NCBI GenBank assembly: GCA_029891345.1
Contig: CM057009.1
Span: 291,100,966 to 291,164,965 of the forward strand
Direction of reading: 5' to 3'
DNA: 64,000 nt
DNA from: Dryococelus australis
Taxonomy: Eukaryota > Arthropoda > Insecta > Phasmatodea > Phasmatidae
Positions 12,235-24,931 of this stretch are shown here, in pieces. The notes under the pieces were generated by a model. That model ran no database searches and was not told the origin of the DNA. It was given only the letters and a program-made list of their open reading frames with translations. Each line of letters opens with the position of its first letter. Position 1 is the first letter of the stretch. The translations under genes and the position numbers were made by a program.

Positions 12235-13213
12235 CTTTCACTCTTATTCGTTCACGTTCATAACGAAGTCATTTTCCATCGCGAACAGAATTCCAGACTT
12301 GTCATCAACACGAAGGAATGATGACCTTTGCGTGATGCGACGGGCAAACTACACAAAGATACAAAGAAATATGAAAGAAAAAAAAAACGTTCTCACGAAA
12401 TCTCGACATTTCATAGACGCATAAACTTCTCAGAAAAGCAAACATAGTTGCCAGCAGTTGATTAGCAAAGCTAAATGAGGGTCGGAATTTTGGGTACACG
12501 GATAGCTAAGAAATTGTCGTAGCGTGTGGATAGTTGCCAATGAAACCCGCTCAGCTCTGCCTGTCATGTCAGTACGAACTGCGAACGTGAAAATCCACCT
12601 TTAGAAATTGTTGTCGGTGAAACGTTTGAGGGGCGAATCGCTAAAATCACAGAATAGATAAGTATGTAGGGGCGAAATGGCGTACTGGCGGTTCCTTTGA
12701 TTTGGATACTTCCATTCTTTGATTGGCTGCGCGAGGCTAAATATTTAATTTTTCCTGGTAGTTCTACGAGGACGGGAGTGTCAATTTTAATACTGACTAA
12801 GGAAACAGTTTTCAAAGATTGGAAAACCCCATAAGGAACTACTGCTTATATACTTTCGTTGAAAGTAGCTTAAATCGCGATAAATAATTTGCACGGTAAT
12901 GTAAGTACGTTTGAAATAAACCTTTGAAAGAAATATATCACTGTTGATAACTACAGAGTATACACTACAGTACAGAATGGCATGCAAGTTCCCAGGTAAG
13001 ATGGTATAAAATTAATGAAAACAGTTCTAATACCTGGCGCTGTACTGCAAATGTAATGTTTTAATTTATATCCACTCTTTTAGTATTTCTTACTACATAC
13101 GCATCAATAGAAAGAATTGTATATCAATAACACATTTATATTCCTAAAACTTCAAGGGTTTAACTTGTTCCACCTGAATTGAAAATGAAGGAAGTGGGAA
13201 GTCCAGTAGCTGT

Positions 13214-13470
13214 AGAGGCCGCGTTGGTGTAGTAATAAGACTACGCGCTTTCCACATAGGCGAACTGGGTTCGAATCCTCTGCGGGGTTGCTCCCAGATT
13301 TTCGCATGTGGGGATCGTCCTGGACGATCCCACTGGTCGGCGGATTTTCTCGGGGATCTGCCGTTTTCCCCCGCCCTTGCATTCCGGTGCTACTCCATAC
13401 TCACTCACTCCCAAGACTTCTATGTTAAAAGCCACCCATGTCCCTTCACACACACACACACGCAGTGTCT
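13214..13470 (+). mobile_element. tRNA-derived SINE, family A
   Basis: The tRNA-like head includes a near-ideal B box, GGGTTCGAATCC, at about 13268. The body matches the copy at 4252 (CTCCCAGATTTTCGC, CACTGGTCGGCGG, TTTCTCGGGGATCTG, CATTCCGGTGCT). A short CA run follows the 3' end, so part of the tail may be microsatellite. Confidence 0.85.
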
Positions 13471-13559
13471 TAGTTGATTTTTACATATGCTGGGAGGACA
13501 CACAATTAGAAGGGAAAGCAGGTCCTAAACACGGATTTAAAAAGTAGGTAAGGTAGGTA

Positions 13560-13967
13560 AAGGCTGTTTATAATAAAGTGAGCAGTTTTGAAATCAACCT
13601 TCGAAAAAAGTCACTGCCCCTGCATATATTTTAAAGGGCGCACTAGGGGACACGCGCCTAGTTAAGTTAATAACGATGGATTCAAAGTAGTTCCATATCT
13701 TAACATCGAATGAAAATTGTTGGGTAACCATTTGTGATAATTTGAATTTATTTATTTTGCTTTCTGTTTTTTAATACACCGAAGTGTAAAACTGACCAGA
13801 TTGGAAATAGTTTATTTTCTAATAATTTCACAGGTTCACTTGGCCGACGTATGAACAAAGTGATGAGGCCATGTTAATTTCACATAAGGCGGAAGAATAG
13901 ACAACGTGCGTACAAGAAGAACTTAAGCAGGGCTTTCAAAACTGCTCACTTTACCGTGAACAGCCTG
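13560..13967. mobile_element. Tc1/mariner-type MITE, family B, copy 1
   Basis: About 408 bp. The left end AAGGCTGTTTATAATAAAGT is a diverged form of the TAGGCTGTTCACGG terminus; the right end is TTTACCGTGAACAGCCT. The interior keeps family motifs, including the 'gatggattcaaagtagttcc' region and the 'gaggccatgttaatttcac' region, shared with 41694 and 42840. The right target duplication is lost next to the adjoining SINE. Confidence 0.7.
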
Positions 13968-13980
13968 GAGGTAATTGATC

Positions 13981-14212
13981 TTAACGTCTCGTCGACAGCG
14001 AGGTCATTAGAGACTGTGCAAGTCGCCCAGGGAAGAGGGATTGAGGAAGGAATCGGCCATAGCCTTTGTTAGGGACCCCATCCCAGCATTCGCCTGGAGT
14101 GATTTCGGGAAACCATTGAAGACCGAAATCAGGATGGCTGGACCGGGATTCGAACCCGGGTCCTCCCGAATGCGAGTCCAGTGAACTAACCACTGCGCCA
14201 CCTCGCTCGGTG
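13981..14212 (-). mobile_element. tRNA-derived SINE, family B
   Basis: Read on the minus strand, it starts GAGCGAGGTGGCGCAGTGG (A box) and has GGGTTCGAATCCCGG (B box) about 40 bp on, in a 70-bp tRNA-like head with an anticodon-region CTCGCATTCGG. The body contains TTTCCCGAAATCACTCC and GCTGGGATGGGGTCCC and ends near GACGAGACGTTAA. This type of SINE is widespread in insects from what I know. It is unrelated in its body to family A and abuts the MITE at 13560. Confidence 0.85.
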
Positions 14213-14256
14213 GCTTCTAAAAGTGTTCAGTTAACTGTAAACAGCCTATACGTACT
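14213..14256. mobile_element. Right-end fragment of family B MITE
   Basis: GGCTTCTAAAAGTGTTCAGT then TTAACTGTAAACAGCCTATA resembles the right terminus of family B. It lies just beyond the SINE, so the SINE may have landed in nested MITE debris. Confidence 0.5.
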
Positions 14257-15550
14257 GTACCTACGGCGCAAGCAGCTTTGTTAAATTCAGCAGACGTCTG
14301 TCGCTTTATCTACGCAAGTGGCTTATGTAGTAATTGGTTTCCAACGAAGCCTTGCTACATACCTCTCAGGGAATCACAAATACAAGTTTTTTTTTTTTTT
14401 CGCACGTCTGTGTAAGAACCATTTGCGTGTAACTGCCAGTAACACAAACTGCTGTTACACTGGTGGATACTCAGTAAATAGAAGACATCTCTCTCAATCA
14501 TGACTTATTACAGCTTAGGCCTGTACATAATAGTAATGAATCCAGTTACCATGTTCATGTATAGTCATTAGCTCCTGTGAAAATTAAATTACGACTTTAA
14601 CGCAATTCGTATTTATCGCAAGGACTAGCATACGAACGCTTTCCATGTTTGCGCTCGAAATATCCACCAAACCAATTTAGGAAAAAAACCAAGTGCAACT
14701 GCAATGCTTTCTAATGAAACAGTTTCTCAGTAATTGTAACGCTTCTTCATTCTGTGAAACAGTAAGAATGCGGAAATGTAGTAACACAGCGAGGTTAAGA
14801 ACATTTTCTCTTTAAAAATGAAAAAAAAAAAAAGTTTTCCATTTGGTTATTTGCCTAAAATAGGGTTTTTTTTTTTTAATCTGCCGGAAGGAAGGCTTAG
14901 GGATTCTGATAGAAATTCGCCCTTATTTTCATTCAAGAGTTCTACGAAAAATTAAATATATAATATATAGTAGGCTAATATTAAGAATATTTATTGTTAA
15001 TAAAAAATATATAATATCAATTTCCCAAGTAACTGCTATGGAAAAACGCAGCGGTGATCTAAAAAACTGTATTTTAATTTTTTATTCTATCGAGTTTGCT
15101 ATTTAGAATATCGCTATTATTTTAACTATTTTAATACGGTTCTCTTTCACTAAAAAGCGTATAGCAAGCGATTAACTCTGATTATAGTTTATCAACACTA
15201 TAGACACACTACTCACAACATTAGTAAAGCCAAAGAAGAAACACTATTTTATACTTGGAACTTTATATCTTATATGGCAAAGGTTTTTTATTTATTCGGT
15301 AACCTAAATTAACACAATAAATTACTGAGCAAATAACCAAATATAGATTTTTTTTCAGTGTTGTGAGTGTTAACTTTCATAATTGCATGCAGCAGTAGTC
15401 TTAAAATCAAAGCAGACATATTTCATACAAAGTATATTAATAGCAAAGACAAGCACAACGAAAATGTAAATCTATTACTTCCATCACGTAACCTTATAAC
15501 ATTCCCAACGCTTGTCCCACGGCGACGTCAGAATTTCTTAGAAGAAGTTC
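14257..15550. other. AT-rich stretch, nothing recognised
   Basis: No supported feature beyond homopolymer runs. Confidence 0.5.
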
Positions 15551-15551
15551 A

Positions 15552-15986
15552 GGCATTTTCGGCATATAAGTTGCGAACTCTACAACAAAAGTAAAATTCG
15601 CTTGGGAACCAAGTTTTACAATCGGCCGTGTCCGTGAGGGTGTTTCGGTCAGCATGGGGTGCAGGCAGTTTCGGCATATAAGTTGCGAACTCTACAACAA
15701 GAGTAAAATTCGCTTGGGAACCAAGTTTTACAATCGGCCGTGTCCGTGAGGGTGTTTCGGTCAGCATGGGGTGCAGGCAGTTTCGGCATATAAGTTGCGA
15801 ACTCTACAACAAGAGTAAAATTCGCTTGGGAACCAAGTTTTACAATCGGCCGTGTCCGTGAGGGTGTTTCGGTCAGCATGGGGTGCAGGCAGTTTCGGCA
15901 TATAAGTTGCGAACTCTACAACAAGAGTAAAATTCGCTTGGGAACAAAGTTTTACAATCGGCCGTGTCCGTGAGGGTGTTTCGGTC
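15552..15986. repeat. Tandem array, 3.9 copies of a 112-bp unit
   Basis: The marker GGCATATAAGTTGCGAACTC recurs at 15561, 15673, 15785 and 15897, exactly 112 bp apart. The copies are nearly identical. The first carries a few changes (ACAACAAAAG for ACAACAAGAG), and the last has one change and stops after GTGTTTCGGTC. The unit contains AATCGGCCGTGTCCGTGAGG and is GC-richer than its flanks. Minus-strand frames through it repeat every 112 bp with frame change and are not a gene. Confidence 0.95.
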
Positions 15987-18944
15987 TTTTTCCGTTCTCG
16001 CATCGTTACTGCCTGCGTCGGTCGGATTTAAGATAATTTAGTATTTAATGTTTCAATTATTCTCTTCGAGACTTAGATTCTTATATAAAGAAAAAAATTG
16101 AATTTGCGAGGAGTATTTGCTTCAATTCTCACGTGTGGTATAAGCGGGCGTTCCGTGCGTAAAATCGGTGTAATTATTGCGTGTGAGTCATTCCCAGGTT
16201 TCCAAAAAAAAAAAGAATTATGCAGTACCTACAAGTTATAAAGCACCCAGTTAAATCGTATTTGAAACATGACAAATTACAAGACTGCGAACAGAGAAGT
16301 GAAAATCATGAATATCATATTTCTTCCCTAATTGTCAATATTAGAAAAATCTAAGCTCTTTGGCTTAGATGTGACACGAGTAATACTAAAATCGACAGTT
16401 TTATGACAAGAAACGAAAGTTATTGCTACATTGTTCGGATTTCTTACATATTTAAGTGGTTGTAAATTTAAAATGTTACTGCATTAAAATGCATATTATT
16501 TTTACTATTTTTCAAATATTATATAGCGATATATTACCAGCAATACGATCTGATGTATTGTTCAACATATTGAATTGTTTTAGCACCACCAATAGAATGC
16601 CGTGAAATAAAGCAGAAATGTTTTGAGATTCCGAAAATCTTTTGCTTGTGAGTAAAGTCGCGCGTATTGAAGTGTACGCATTTATATCAGTGCAATAAAC
16701 AAACTGAAATATTATTCAGAGCCAGGCTGAAAAGTTCTTAAGTGCATCTCAATGGAAATAATTAGAGAAAATAGTTTTCTTGTTATCTATCTCGGTTCAT
16801 AATATTAAATTGTATTCTTCAGCGAATATTAGCAAGGATTCGGAATAGGTTCACAATTTTTTAAGCTAGAATATGTTTGAATAGCCAGGAAATTAAACCC
16901 ATGTTTCTGTTCTCCCGTGTCTTACTTTTGATTTCTCTTCCAGTTATATTTTGCACGCTGCTTATAAATGAATTATAAACCCAGGAGGATTCATAATGGT
17001 ATAGAATGCACCTAGAAAAAATCCAAAAAAATATTGGTTTGTATAGTTTCAAAACGCATTTATTTGCTCCAAACAAATATTTTCTTATGTAAAGAAAACT
17101 CGAAAACAAAAAAAAAACATTTTCAATCATCTAACATAATACAAGTGTGAATAAACCAAACTTCTGAGTAGGACTAAAATAAATTAGACTGTTAATAAAA
17201 TATTTTGTTGAATCAGGGGTATATATTTGTTTGGCCACTCATTTGATTGCCTTCGTTCGAAAATACAACTCGGGATTTCATTTGCATTTTTTGTGATTGT
17301 TAGGATGGTAGCCGTGTTTGTTAGTGCTTTAATTGACACTTAATAATGGTATAGACATCCTAATAAAACAAGTTCAACGGAAAACAAAAATGTTAAGTTG
17401 TAAAATTAGAAATGTTTATTTGCGAACGTTGTCGAGTATTTGCAATGCATGAATGTAAAAACATTACAATTTTGTCTGTAGTAGTTTTATTTGAGGATGC
17501 TTGAAGCGTTGCGCCCGAACGCAGATGGCATAGGTTCTTATCCCAGTCGTACTTCCGATAATTTTTATATTAGCCGAAACTGTTTAAATTACGTGGAGTA
17601 AAACAAATATTTGGCTGCACCAACCAAATATTCGGCTGGGGCGTCCAAATTATAACAACATAATAATTTGTTTACCGCAACCAAATCATTCAGTGCCCAA
17701 TATAAACAATTAATTTGGTTGCACGAAACTAACTTCGTTTAATTCGGCGAAACATTTTTCTCCGTCTGGAGAGTTGCAGTAGAATTTTATTTCTAAAATG
17801 CATGAAAAGTTTTATAAACATATCTAAGGAACCATCCTTCTGTCGAAGGAAGGACGTATATATTTCATAGCTTACAGTTATCATTTTACATAGATCAATT
17901 GACTCGGAATATTAGCTAGCAACTTCATGCTGCTTAAATAAACTCGTTATAATAATGACAGCGGTAAAGATAGAGATAATGGAAAATCGCGAAATTTTTT
18001 TTGAGACAGCATATCTTCGATGACACTCTAACTAGTGTATTTTTTCATGATTAAATGAACAAGATTTTGACTCCGCTAAGTTGTTTGCAGACCAGTCACG
18101 AACGTTCCGCCTTACAGTATCAGAATCCTCATTGGCCGAGTGAAATGGGCTAGTAGTTTAATACATGCATGGCAGCCAATAAGAAGATAAAAATGTCGGA
18201 CATGTGTCCAGTACGTTGAATCCTAGCAAACAGTCAACGTTCCCCGCGATAAACCATCGTCCATCATCTTTAAAAGAGGTCATTCATAAATATATTTAAG
18301 TTGTATTATGCGAGACGTATCTTTATCTCCGTATTTGATAAGGTGCGTAGGTTGGATAAAGCTGCTGGCTCTCGTTCTGTGCCTGCTAGCTTAATGTTTT
18401 GTTATATTTTTATAAAGTGATTGCTAACTCAATTTAACGTTTGTAAATTACAAACCAGGCATCATATTTGTTACCGGGAACAATCCCCTAAAACATTTCA
18501 TTTCAATTAAAGTAATCTTTTCTATAACGCACTTTTTTGACAATTACATAGGTTAAGGCCCTTTCGCACTATCCAAGTTTTCTTCAAATTACCTTAAATG
18601 ATTATTGAATTCAATTAATTGAATGCTATATCACGTCATACGAACGTCATTATCGCCACCATTTTCTCTCTCAATTTATTGACTATGTTGTTTTCCTTCA
18701 AGATTTTCGTTTTGAGCATGTTCTATATTTACTTCAATCAAAAATTTCAGTCACCGATCACAGATTTTCTGATAATAACAGAGTTTTGATTGTCACATTA
18801 AAAAATAATACAAAATAAGGATGCAAATTTTTTAAAATGAAAATGTGCATACAATAAAATGAAGAGAGTTTGCTGGGATTTTACCAATTATTTTTGTGTC
18901 GTGCATGAGTCGCAGATACTTCTACAAATTTACTTTTGCTATTT
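15987..18944. other. AT-rich stretch, nothing recognised
   Basis: No supported gene or repeat. At 17590-17720 the motif CCAAAT and its complement recur several times (phrases like 'caaccaaatattcggctgg'), a weak local periodicity only. Confidence 0.45.
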
Positions 18945-19659
18945 ATTTAACTCGTTTCAGTAGTATGATAAAGTGATGTCTGAGACAGGGTATTTTTAAT
19001 GGGAGCTGCATTGCTGTGTCTGTGGCTGGCGGTCTTCGGCTAGAATCGGTTGAGCTATGCAAACTTCGACTCGACTCAGCAGGTGCTCGGCATCTGTTGA
19101 CTTAGGATTGTCGAACGTACGTTAAGGTGCTCGGCAGTTACGCCCATTAATTATTCAAGCATATATGTCTGTTTCTGTTAGTCATATTGATTTTATAGGC
19201 ATGGGGTATGTAAAATTATAAATCTGTATTTATTATCCGATTATAAAAATAATTTTTAATTTTAAAATAATATTTTTATATATTTTGCCGAAAAAAATAC
19301 ATTTGCTATTAAGGAAACATGCCAAAGTCTCTAATAAAACTACTACATTTCCAGTCCCCTCTCTTGAAGACTGATTAATACATAATGCCAGAATCTGTAA
19401 ATTATTAACTGCCTCCATTGTTTTGTAGATATAAGTATGCTACTCAGATTTTTTTATATATGTATATTTGACTAAACCAAACCATCACACTAAGAGCGTT
19501 TCCATGCACGAATATGTTATAACAATGGTATGGATCAGAAACTACCATAATTTTATAGGCTTCATTAGCATTAATTTAAATGCCAATACTGCCAGGCACT
19601 GAAGACTTGGACTGTACGAGGGTGATACACAGTCTTAACTTTGGCGCTCTTCTTGAACA

Positions 19660-20345
19660 TCAATCCGTCAATCATCCAAACATTCCATCGATATTTGGAT
19701 CAATCCATTAATCTCCAATCTTTTCATCAATCTTTCACAATCTTCGCTAATCCGCAACCAATCCTCACCACTCCTTAGCAATCTTCCCATCAATCCTTCT
19801 AAATCTTTCCATCAATATTTCGCAATATTTCCATTAATCTTTCAATCTTCCCATCAATCTTTTCCTTCATTCAGCACCACATGCACCACAACTAGCACTG
19901 CATACACCCAATCAGCACAAAATGAGCTACAATCAGCACCATGCATAATACAATTAGCACCACATGCACCACAATCAGCACCACACACACCCCAGCACAC
20001 CAATCAGCACCACATACCAAATCAGCACAAAAATCAGCACCACATGCACTGAAATCACCACTACAATCAGTATCACGATCAGCCTCCCAATCTGGACTGC
20101 AATCTGCTCTACAATCTTCGCCAAAACCTCACCATTCTTTTAATATATCCATCAATCTTTCGCAATATTTCCATTAATAATTCGCAATATTTCCATCAAT
20201 ATCTCAATCCTACCATAAATCTTTCGCAATGTTTCCAATCAATCTATTACAATTTATCCTTCAATCTTTTGCAATATTTACATCAATCTTTCAACATCTT
20301 TCCATCAATATTTTGCAATATTTCTATCAATCATCAATCGATATT
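19660..20345. repeat. Degenerate minisatellite block in E2 left arm
   Basis: Two interleaved motifs: a TTTCCATCAATCTTTCGCAA type of about 20-25 bp on both sides, and a central CAATCAGCACCACATGCAC type of about 15-20 bp (19880-20060). The mirror block is 25195-25800. The arrays vary in copy order between arms, as expected of fast-evolving repeats. Confidence 0.85.
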
Positions 20346-20609
20346 CAAAACATGGGTTTGTCGTTTGTCTCTATACAAACAAAAAAAACAGTTCACCAGC
20401 TGTCTTATTTGTACATGTCGATAGAATTAATGTTTGTTATGCAGTCAACTATTCTTTAATTTTTGTACATAAAGTCTTTTATAACATCCTAGGTACTGAT
20501 CTTTTCATTAAAAGTTGAGTGCTCATAACACCACTTTAAAGTTGTGAAGGATAAAAGGATACAACAAAACAAATTAAGAAAGAAACAATTTTTTTGTAAT
20601 AATAATTTA

Positions 20610-21285
20610 TTATTGTTTTGTAATTACAATTTCAGAACAGAGTAGTTCATCACCTAATTCATATTACCCCGTTCCTTCAGTTCATTAATGGTTGAAGATA
20701 TTTAAACAATGTGTGAGAGATACCATCGTTTTTCAAGGTCAATCAAATATCTGAGTATATTAACAAGTTCATTTGGGTATTCGGGAAAAAGGTAGCCAGT
20801 ATCCTCGGCGTCTTCTGCCTTCTTCATGTCGCTTGTTGTAGAAAATGTGTTGAAGGGGTGTGTCAGTGAATCGAGAAAAAGTAATTGCCTTCATCAACAC
20901 TGTCGCCAAGATCATTATCAACAATGCTATCGTCGCGATCATCTTCACCTCCTGTTTCATCCTCAATATCAAGTTTACTTTTCTTTGTAGGAGTCACATT
21001 GTCATCTGCAGTATTTAAAGCTAACGACCATTTTTTTTTCAAGTTCATCGACTTCACGCGACAGTCTTCATTCCACACAAAACAACTCCACAGCACTCAT
21101 TTAGTCTGTAGCACTAACTGTCTCGTCACAATCGCCTATGCAATCAGTATCCACCGTCGAGGAGCACTTTGACAGTAGGTAAGAACTCTATCGCAGAATC
21201 TACATAGTCGGCAATCGGGCAGCGATAATGCAGGTCGCAGCTCAATGATCGATGAGGTCAAAGGTAGGCCTTCGTACCTACAATT
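20610..21285 (-). pseudogene. Zinc-finger/acidic protein gene relic, E2 left arm
   Basis: On the minus strand from about 21285: the finger start RLCRFCDR with its CxxC pair, then a deletion that removes the rest of the two fingers found in the right-arm copy. A Cys-Asp-Glu-Thr-Val-Ser motif and a stop follow, then a frame with KKSKLDIEDETGGEDD and more acidic residues (about 20863-21000), and a remnant of the C-terminal segment (PNELVNILRYLID-like) with several stops. The same order occurs on the plus strand at 24105-24931. Differences in stops and indels between the two arms show independent decay. A DNA-binding role is inferred only from the fingers; an acidic domain could be an activation or protein-contact region. 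Confidence 0.65.
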
Positions 21286-22345
21286 CATCTTCACTTAATA
21301 GCAAGGTAATGCTTTCAAATCGATGTTAACGTCTCGACGTCTGAACATCAACTAAGGTATCAGTGTACGTCAGTACCCTATATATACTTTCTCCCATCAC
21401 TCGGAAAACCCACCAGTTTTTTTCTAAGACTGAGAGGAAATTAATATTCTTTATGGTTTCGGGCTTCGCACTCAGGGTCCTAAGAGATGCATTACCTTCG
21501 CAAATTGCTTAAAACTTTTGTATCAGTTATGCATGAATATTAAACAGTGAAAACTAATAGTACGTACATCGCTAAAAATAACTTTAAAAAAATCGGATTT
21601 TAATTGAATTGCGAATCTCTGTTCTTACCCTGATCCCCATATCCAATAGCTAAAATCATCGTTTCGTCTCTAAAAGTTTTCAAAGTCGAAAATGAATTAA
21701 TAAAATTTTTTTATTGTTCAGGGTCTTAAACTCAGGTCCCTACACCATACCTCACCTTTGGAGATGGTTTAAATTCTTTTATCAGGTGCGCACGAATACT
21801 AATCAGTAAGAAATTAACGTACGAACATCGCTACACAAAGGCTTCAAAGCTCAGGATGTCAACCGATTTGGGGGCCCATTATCTCACTCTGATTCCTATA
21901 TCCAATAGTTAAAACTTCCATTTCATCTTTCATATAAATTCACATAATATTCACCGGCCACTGGGAAAAATTATAACTTTTTTTTCTAAGTCCCATAGAA
22001 GATAAATATTTTTTATAATTTCGGGTCTCGAACAAAGGTCACTACACCATACTTCAAATTTTGAGCTTGCATAAATCTTTATGCCAGGTATGTTCATAAA
22101 ATAATTTAAAGAGACAGAAAATCATGTACAATGCTCGTTATAAATTATCCAAAACTCGGGTCGGTTTTCGAACTGGGGACATTTCATCTCGGTATATCAT
22201 CTTTATTCTTCATTCCAACCTTCTTCTCACAACCTACATTATAAGTTTCATACACCATGTACTTATACGGCATTTAATCCAGCAATTTTTGTTAAACTGT
22301 CACTTAGGTGATTCTTGGACGTAGACTAGTAGAATGACATGGTGA

Positions 22346-23009
22346 GTTTGGGACAAGGAGGCTCGATTGCGACCTATGTTTGAAGTTTGATCTCAAACAT
22401 TTAACTTCACATTGACCATATTTGGATGTCTTCTGTACCAAAGAAACGCGTAAAAGGGGGGAATTTATTTAATAAATAGCGAAATTAATTCAATATAAAT
22501 CAATTTCGTAGTTTTTGTCAGCTAAGTAGGTTAGGGGGTGGGTGGTCGTTCGACTTAAAGCTGATAGGCAGAAGACGGTATGAACGAATGTGAGGTATTA
22601 GTCAATGATAATCATTAGTGGGAGCTGAAGCCTGCCAACTAATTGGTAGAGCGAGCAGAAGTAATTGGGAAATTAAATATAATGGAAGGGGGGATTGGTG
22701 GGGGTCAGTCGTCTGCTGGATGTTGTGCTGGTGGGACCTCTGGAAATGTGAGTTTTTTAAATACAATTTTTAATAATACTTTTTATGATAAATTGTGGAT
22801 ATTTTAAAATTATATTTATAATTTTTTAAATAAATTTGTTATAAATTTTTGGGATATTTTAGAATTTTATTGGAGTTTTCAAGGTCAAGGTTAAAAATTA
22901 AGGGCGTGGTCACTGACATCCAACATGGCGGACAATATGGCCGCCGGAGGACCAGAATGACAGAACATGAACAGCTCCGATGCTCCGCTCCCCTATCCCA
23001 TTGGCCAAT
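22346..23009. other. E2 loop with terminal-signature block
   Basis: This unpaired centre holds TCAAGGTCA at 22879, followed at 22922 by AACATGGCGG and then a palindromic-looking ATATGGCCGCC. The part at 22620-22760 (GGTGGGACCTCTGGAAAT, a C/G-rich run, AATTGGTAG) resembles, inverted, the outer part of E3 near 58975-59070. The loop therefore carries on one side only the block that lies at the outer end in E3, a real difference in arrangement. Confidence 0.6.
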
Positions 23010-24104
23010 AACATTCATAATCATTCTACTAGTCTACATGCAAGAACCATCCAAGCGACAATTCTGTAAAAAATGCTGGAATAAATCCTGTATATTGTGT
23101 ATTAAACTTATAATATAGGTAGTTAGACAAATTTTGGATAATTAATAGAGATGATATAGTGAGATAAAGGGTTCACAGTTCGAATACCAACACGAGTATT
23201 GGATCATTTTTAACGAACATTGTACATGATTTTCTGTGAGTTATTGTGCTTAAACATACCTAATATATAGATTTACGGAATGTTAAAAGTTGAGGAGTCG
23301 TATAGGGGCCAGAGTTCAAAACCCGAAAATATAAAAAATAAAATTTTCCATTGGACTTAGAAAAAAATATGGTAATTTTCCCCAGTGTTCTGTTAATATT
23401 ATAGGAATTTATATTAAAGGCGAAATGGAAGTTTTAGCCATCGGATATAGGAATCGGAGTAAGATAATAGGATAGAAAAACGACTGATGACCTGACTTTT
23501 TGGAGTCTTTTTTTCTAGCGATGTTTCGTACATTCATTTCTTACTGTTTAAAATTAATGGGCACCAGATATAAGGATTTAAGCCATCTCCAAAGGCGAGG
23601 TACGGCGTAGGGACCTGAGTTTAAGACACTAAACTATAAAAAGAATTATTCATTCACTTTCTGACTTAGAAAAATTTATTAGAGCCGGTATTAGGAAATC
23701 ATAATAATGGTGAAATGAAATGATAGTTTTAGCTATCGAATATGGGGATCAGGGTAAGATAAGAGGTTCGCAATTTTATTAAAGACCCGAGTTTTTGAAG
23801 CCTTTTTAGCGATGTTCGTATATTATTTTTCCCTGTTTAATAATAATGTGTAACTGATACACAAGTGTCAAGCAATTTGCGAAGGAAACGCATGGCTTAG
23901 GGCCCTGAGTTCGAAGTCCAAAAAGATAAAGAATGTTAATAATCTCTCAGTCGTAAAAGAAACTGGCGGGTTTTCCGAGTGATGGGAGGAAGTACATGTA
24001 GAATGCTGACGCACACCGATAACTTAGTTGATGTTCAGACGTCGAGAAGTTAACATCGATTTGGAAGAATTCTCTTGCTATACAGTCAAGACTATTAATA
24101 CGAA

Positions 24105-24931
24105 GGCCTGCCTTTGACCTCGTCGAACATGGAGCTGAGACCTACATCATCGCTGCCTGATTGCCGACAATGTCGATTCTGCGATCGAGTTTTTACCTTC
24201 GGTCAAAATGCTCGTTGACATGAAAAAATCGCCTGTACAAAGAGTCCTTTCCCACGAGGAAGGATTACGACAACAGCCATATAAATTTATTCCAATATGA
24301 TACATTGAAGAACCACATCAAAAACTGTACCGATTCGTCTTTTAAAAGCCAGCAAGTGATGACGTACATACTCTCTGTTACATCGGTGGACACTGATTCC
24401 TCAGATGATTGTGACGAGACAGTTAGTGCCAAGGACTGAATGAGTGCAGTAGAGTCGGTTTGTGTGAATGTACACTTGCAAGACTTTCATGTAAAATCGT
24501 TGAAATTCAAATAAATAGTCGTTGACTTTAAACACTGAAAATGACCATGAGACTTCCACAAAGAGAAGTAAACTTGATATTGAGGGTGAAACAGGAGGTG
24601 AAGATGATCATGAAGATAGCATTGATCATAATGACTATGACGACAGTGTTGATGAAGGCGATGACGATTTTCTCGATGCAATGGCACACCCTTCCAAGAC
24701 ATTTGCTGCAACAATATACACGAAGAAGACAGAAAACTCCGAGAATACTGGCTATTTCCCGAAAACCCGAATGAACTTGTTGGTATACTCAGATATTTGA
24801 TTGACCATATAAAAAGTTCGGATCTCTCACGCATTGTTGAAATATCTTCAACTAATAGTAAACTGAAGGAATGGAGATATATCGCATTATGTGATGAACT
24901 GCTTTGTTCTGAATTTGTAATTATAAAATAA
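24105..24931 (+). pseudogene. Zinc-finger/acidic protein gene relic, E2 right arm (best preserved)
   Basis: Reading in order: RQCRFCDRVFTFGQ with the CxxC pair of finger one, a stop where an arginine would be expected, then HEKIAC giving the His and last Cys. About 35 codons later, in a shifted frame, comes a second finger-like half, YDTLKNHIKNC. Next is a Ser/Asp-rich stretch with DETVSAKD, then KLDIEGETGGEDDHEDSID and further acidic residues (24570-24660). The C-terminal segment reads PNELVGILRYLIDH and later SSTNSKLKEW, to a stop at 24929-24931. At least two frame changes and three stops break it. I do not recognise the family. The last segment faintly recalls a short helical tail I associate with Polinton-like or virus-like insect proteins, but this is weak. 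Confidence 0.65.

Larger units (their letters stand above)
8641..13205. other. Mostly featureless AT-rich stretch
   Basis: Apart from a short inverted repeat at 10280-10530 and a MITE end at 12185-12234, listed separately, I see no gene, RNA gene or repeat family. Confidence 0.45.
18945..22345 (+). repeat. E2 left arm
   Basis: Reverse complement of 23010-26525. In order from the outer end: a CTGTGGCTGG stretch, an AT-rich block, a degenerate minisatellite, the minus-strand zinc-finger gene relic, then an inner block that keeps phrases such as CCTTCGCAAATTGCTT near 21500, matched inverted near 23880. Inner block sequences near 21720 and 22020 repeat the phrase 'gggtct...aggtc' and are themselves weakly related, so the arm may contain an internal duplication. 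Confidence 0.75.

Noticed and set aside
13981-14212. Functional tRNA gene on the minus strand
   Set aside because: A and B boxes are present but followed by a conserved SINE body, with no acceptor-stem closure.
15552-15986. CRISPR or coding repeat
   Set aside because: Tandem copies without spacers; the 112-bp period changes frame each unit.
19941-20459. His/Ser-rich frames in the E2 left arm as a gene
   Set aside because: They follow the degenerate minisatellite and are not kept as frames in the mirrored arm.
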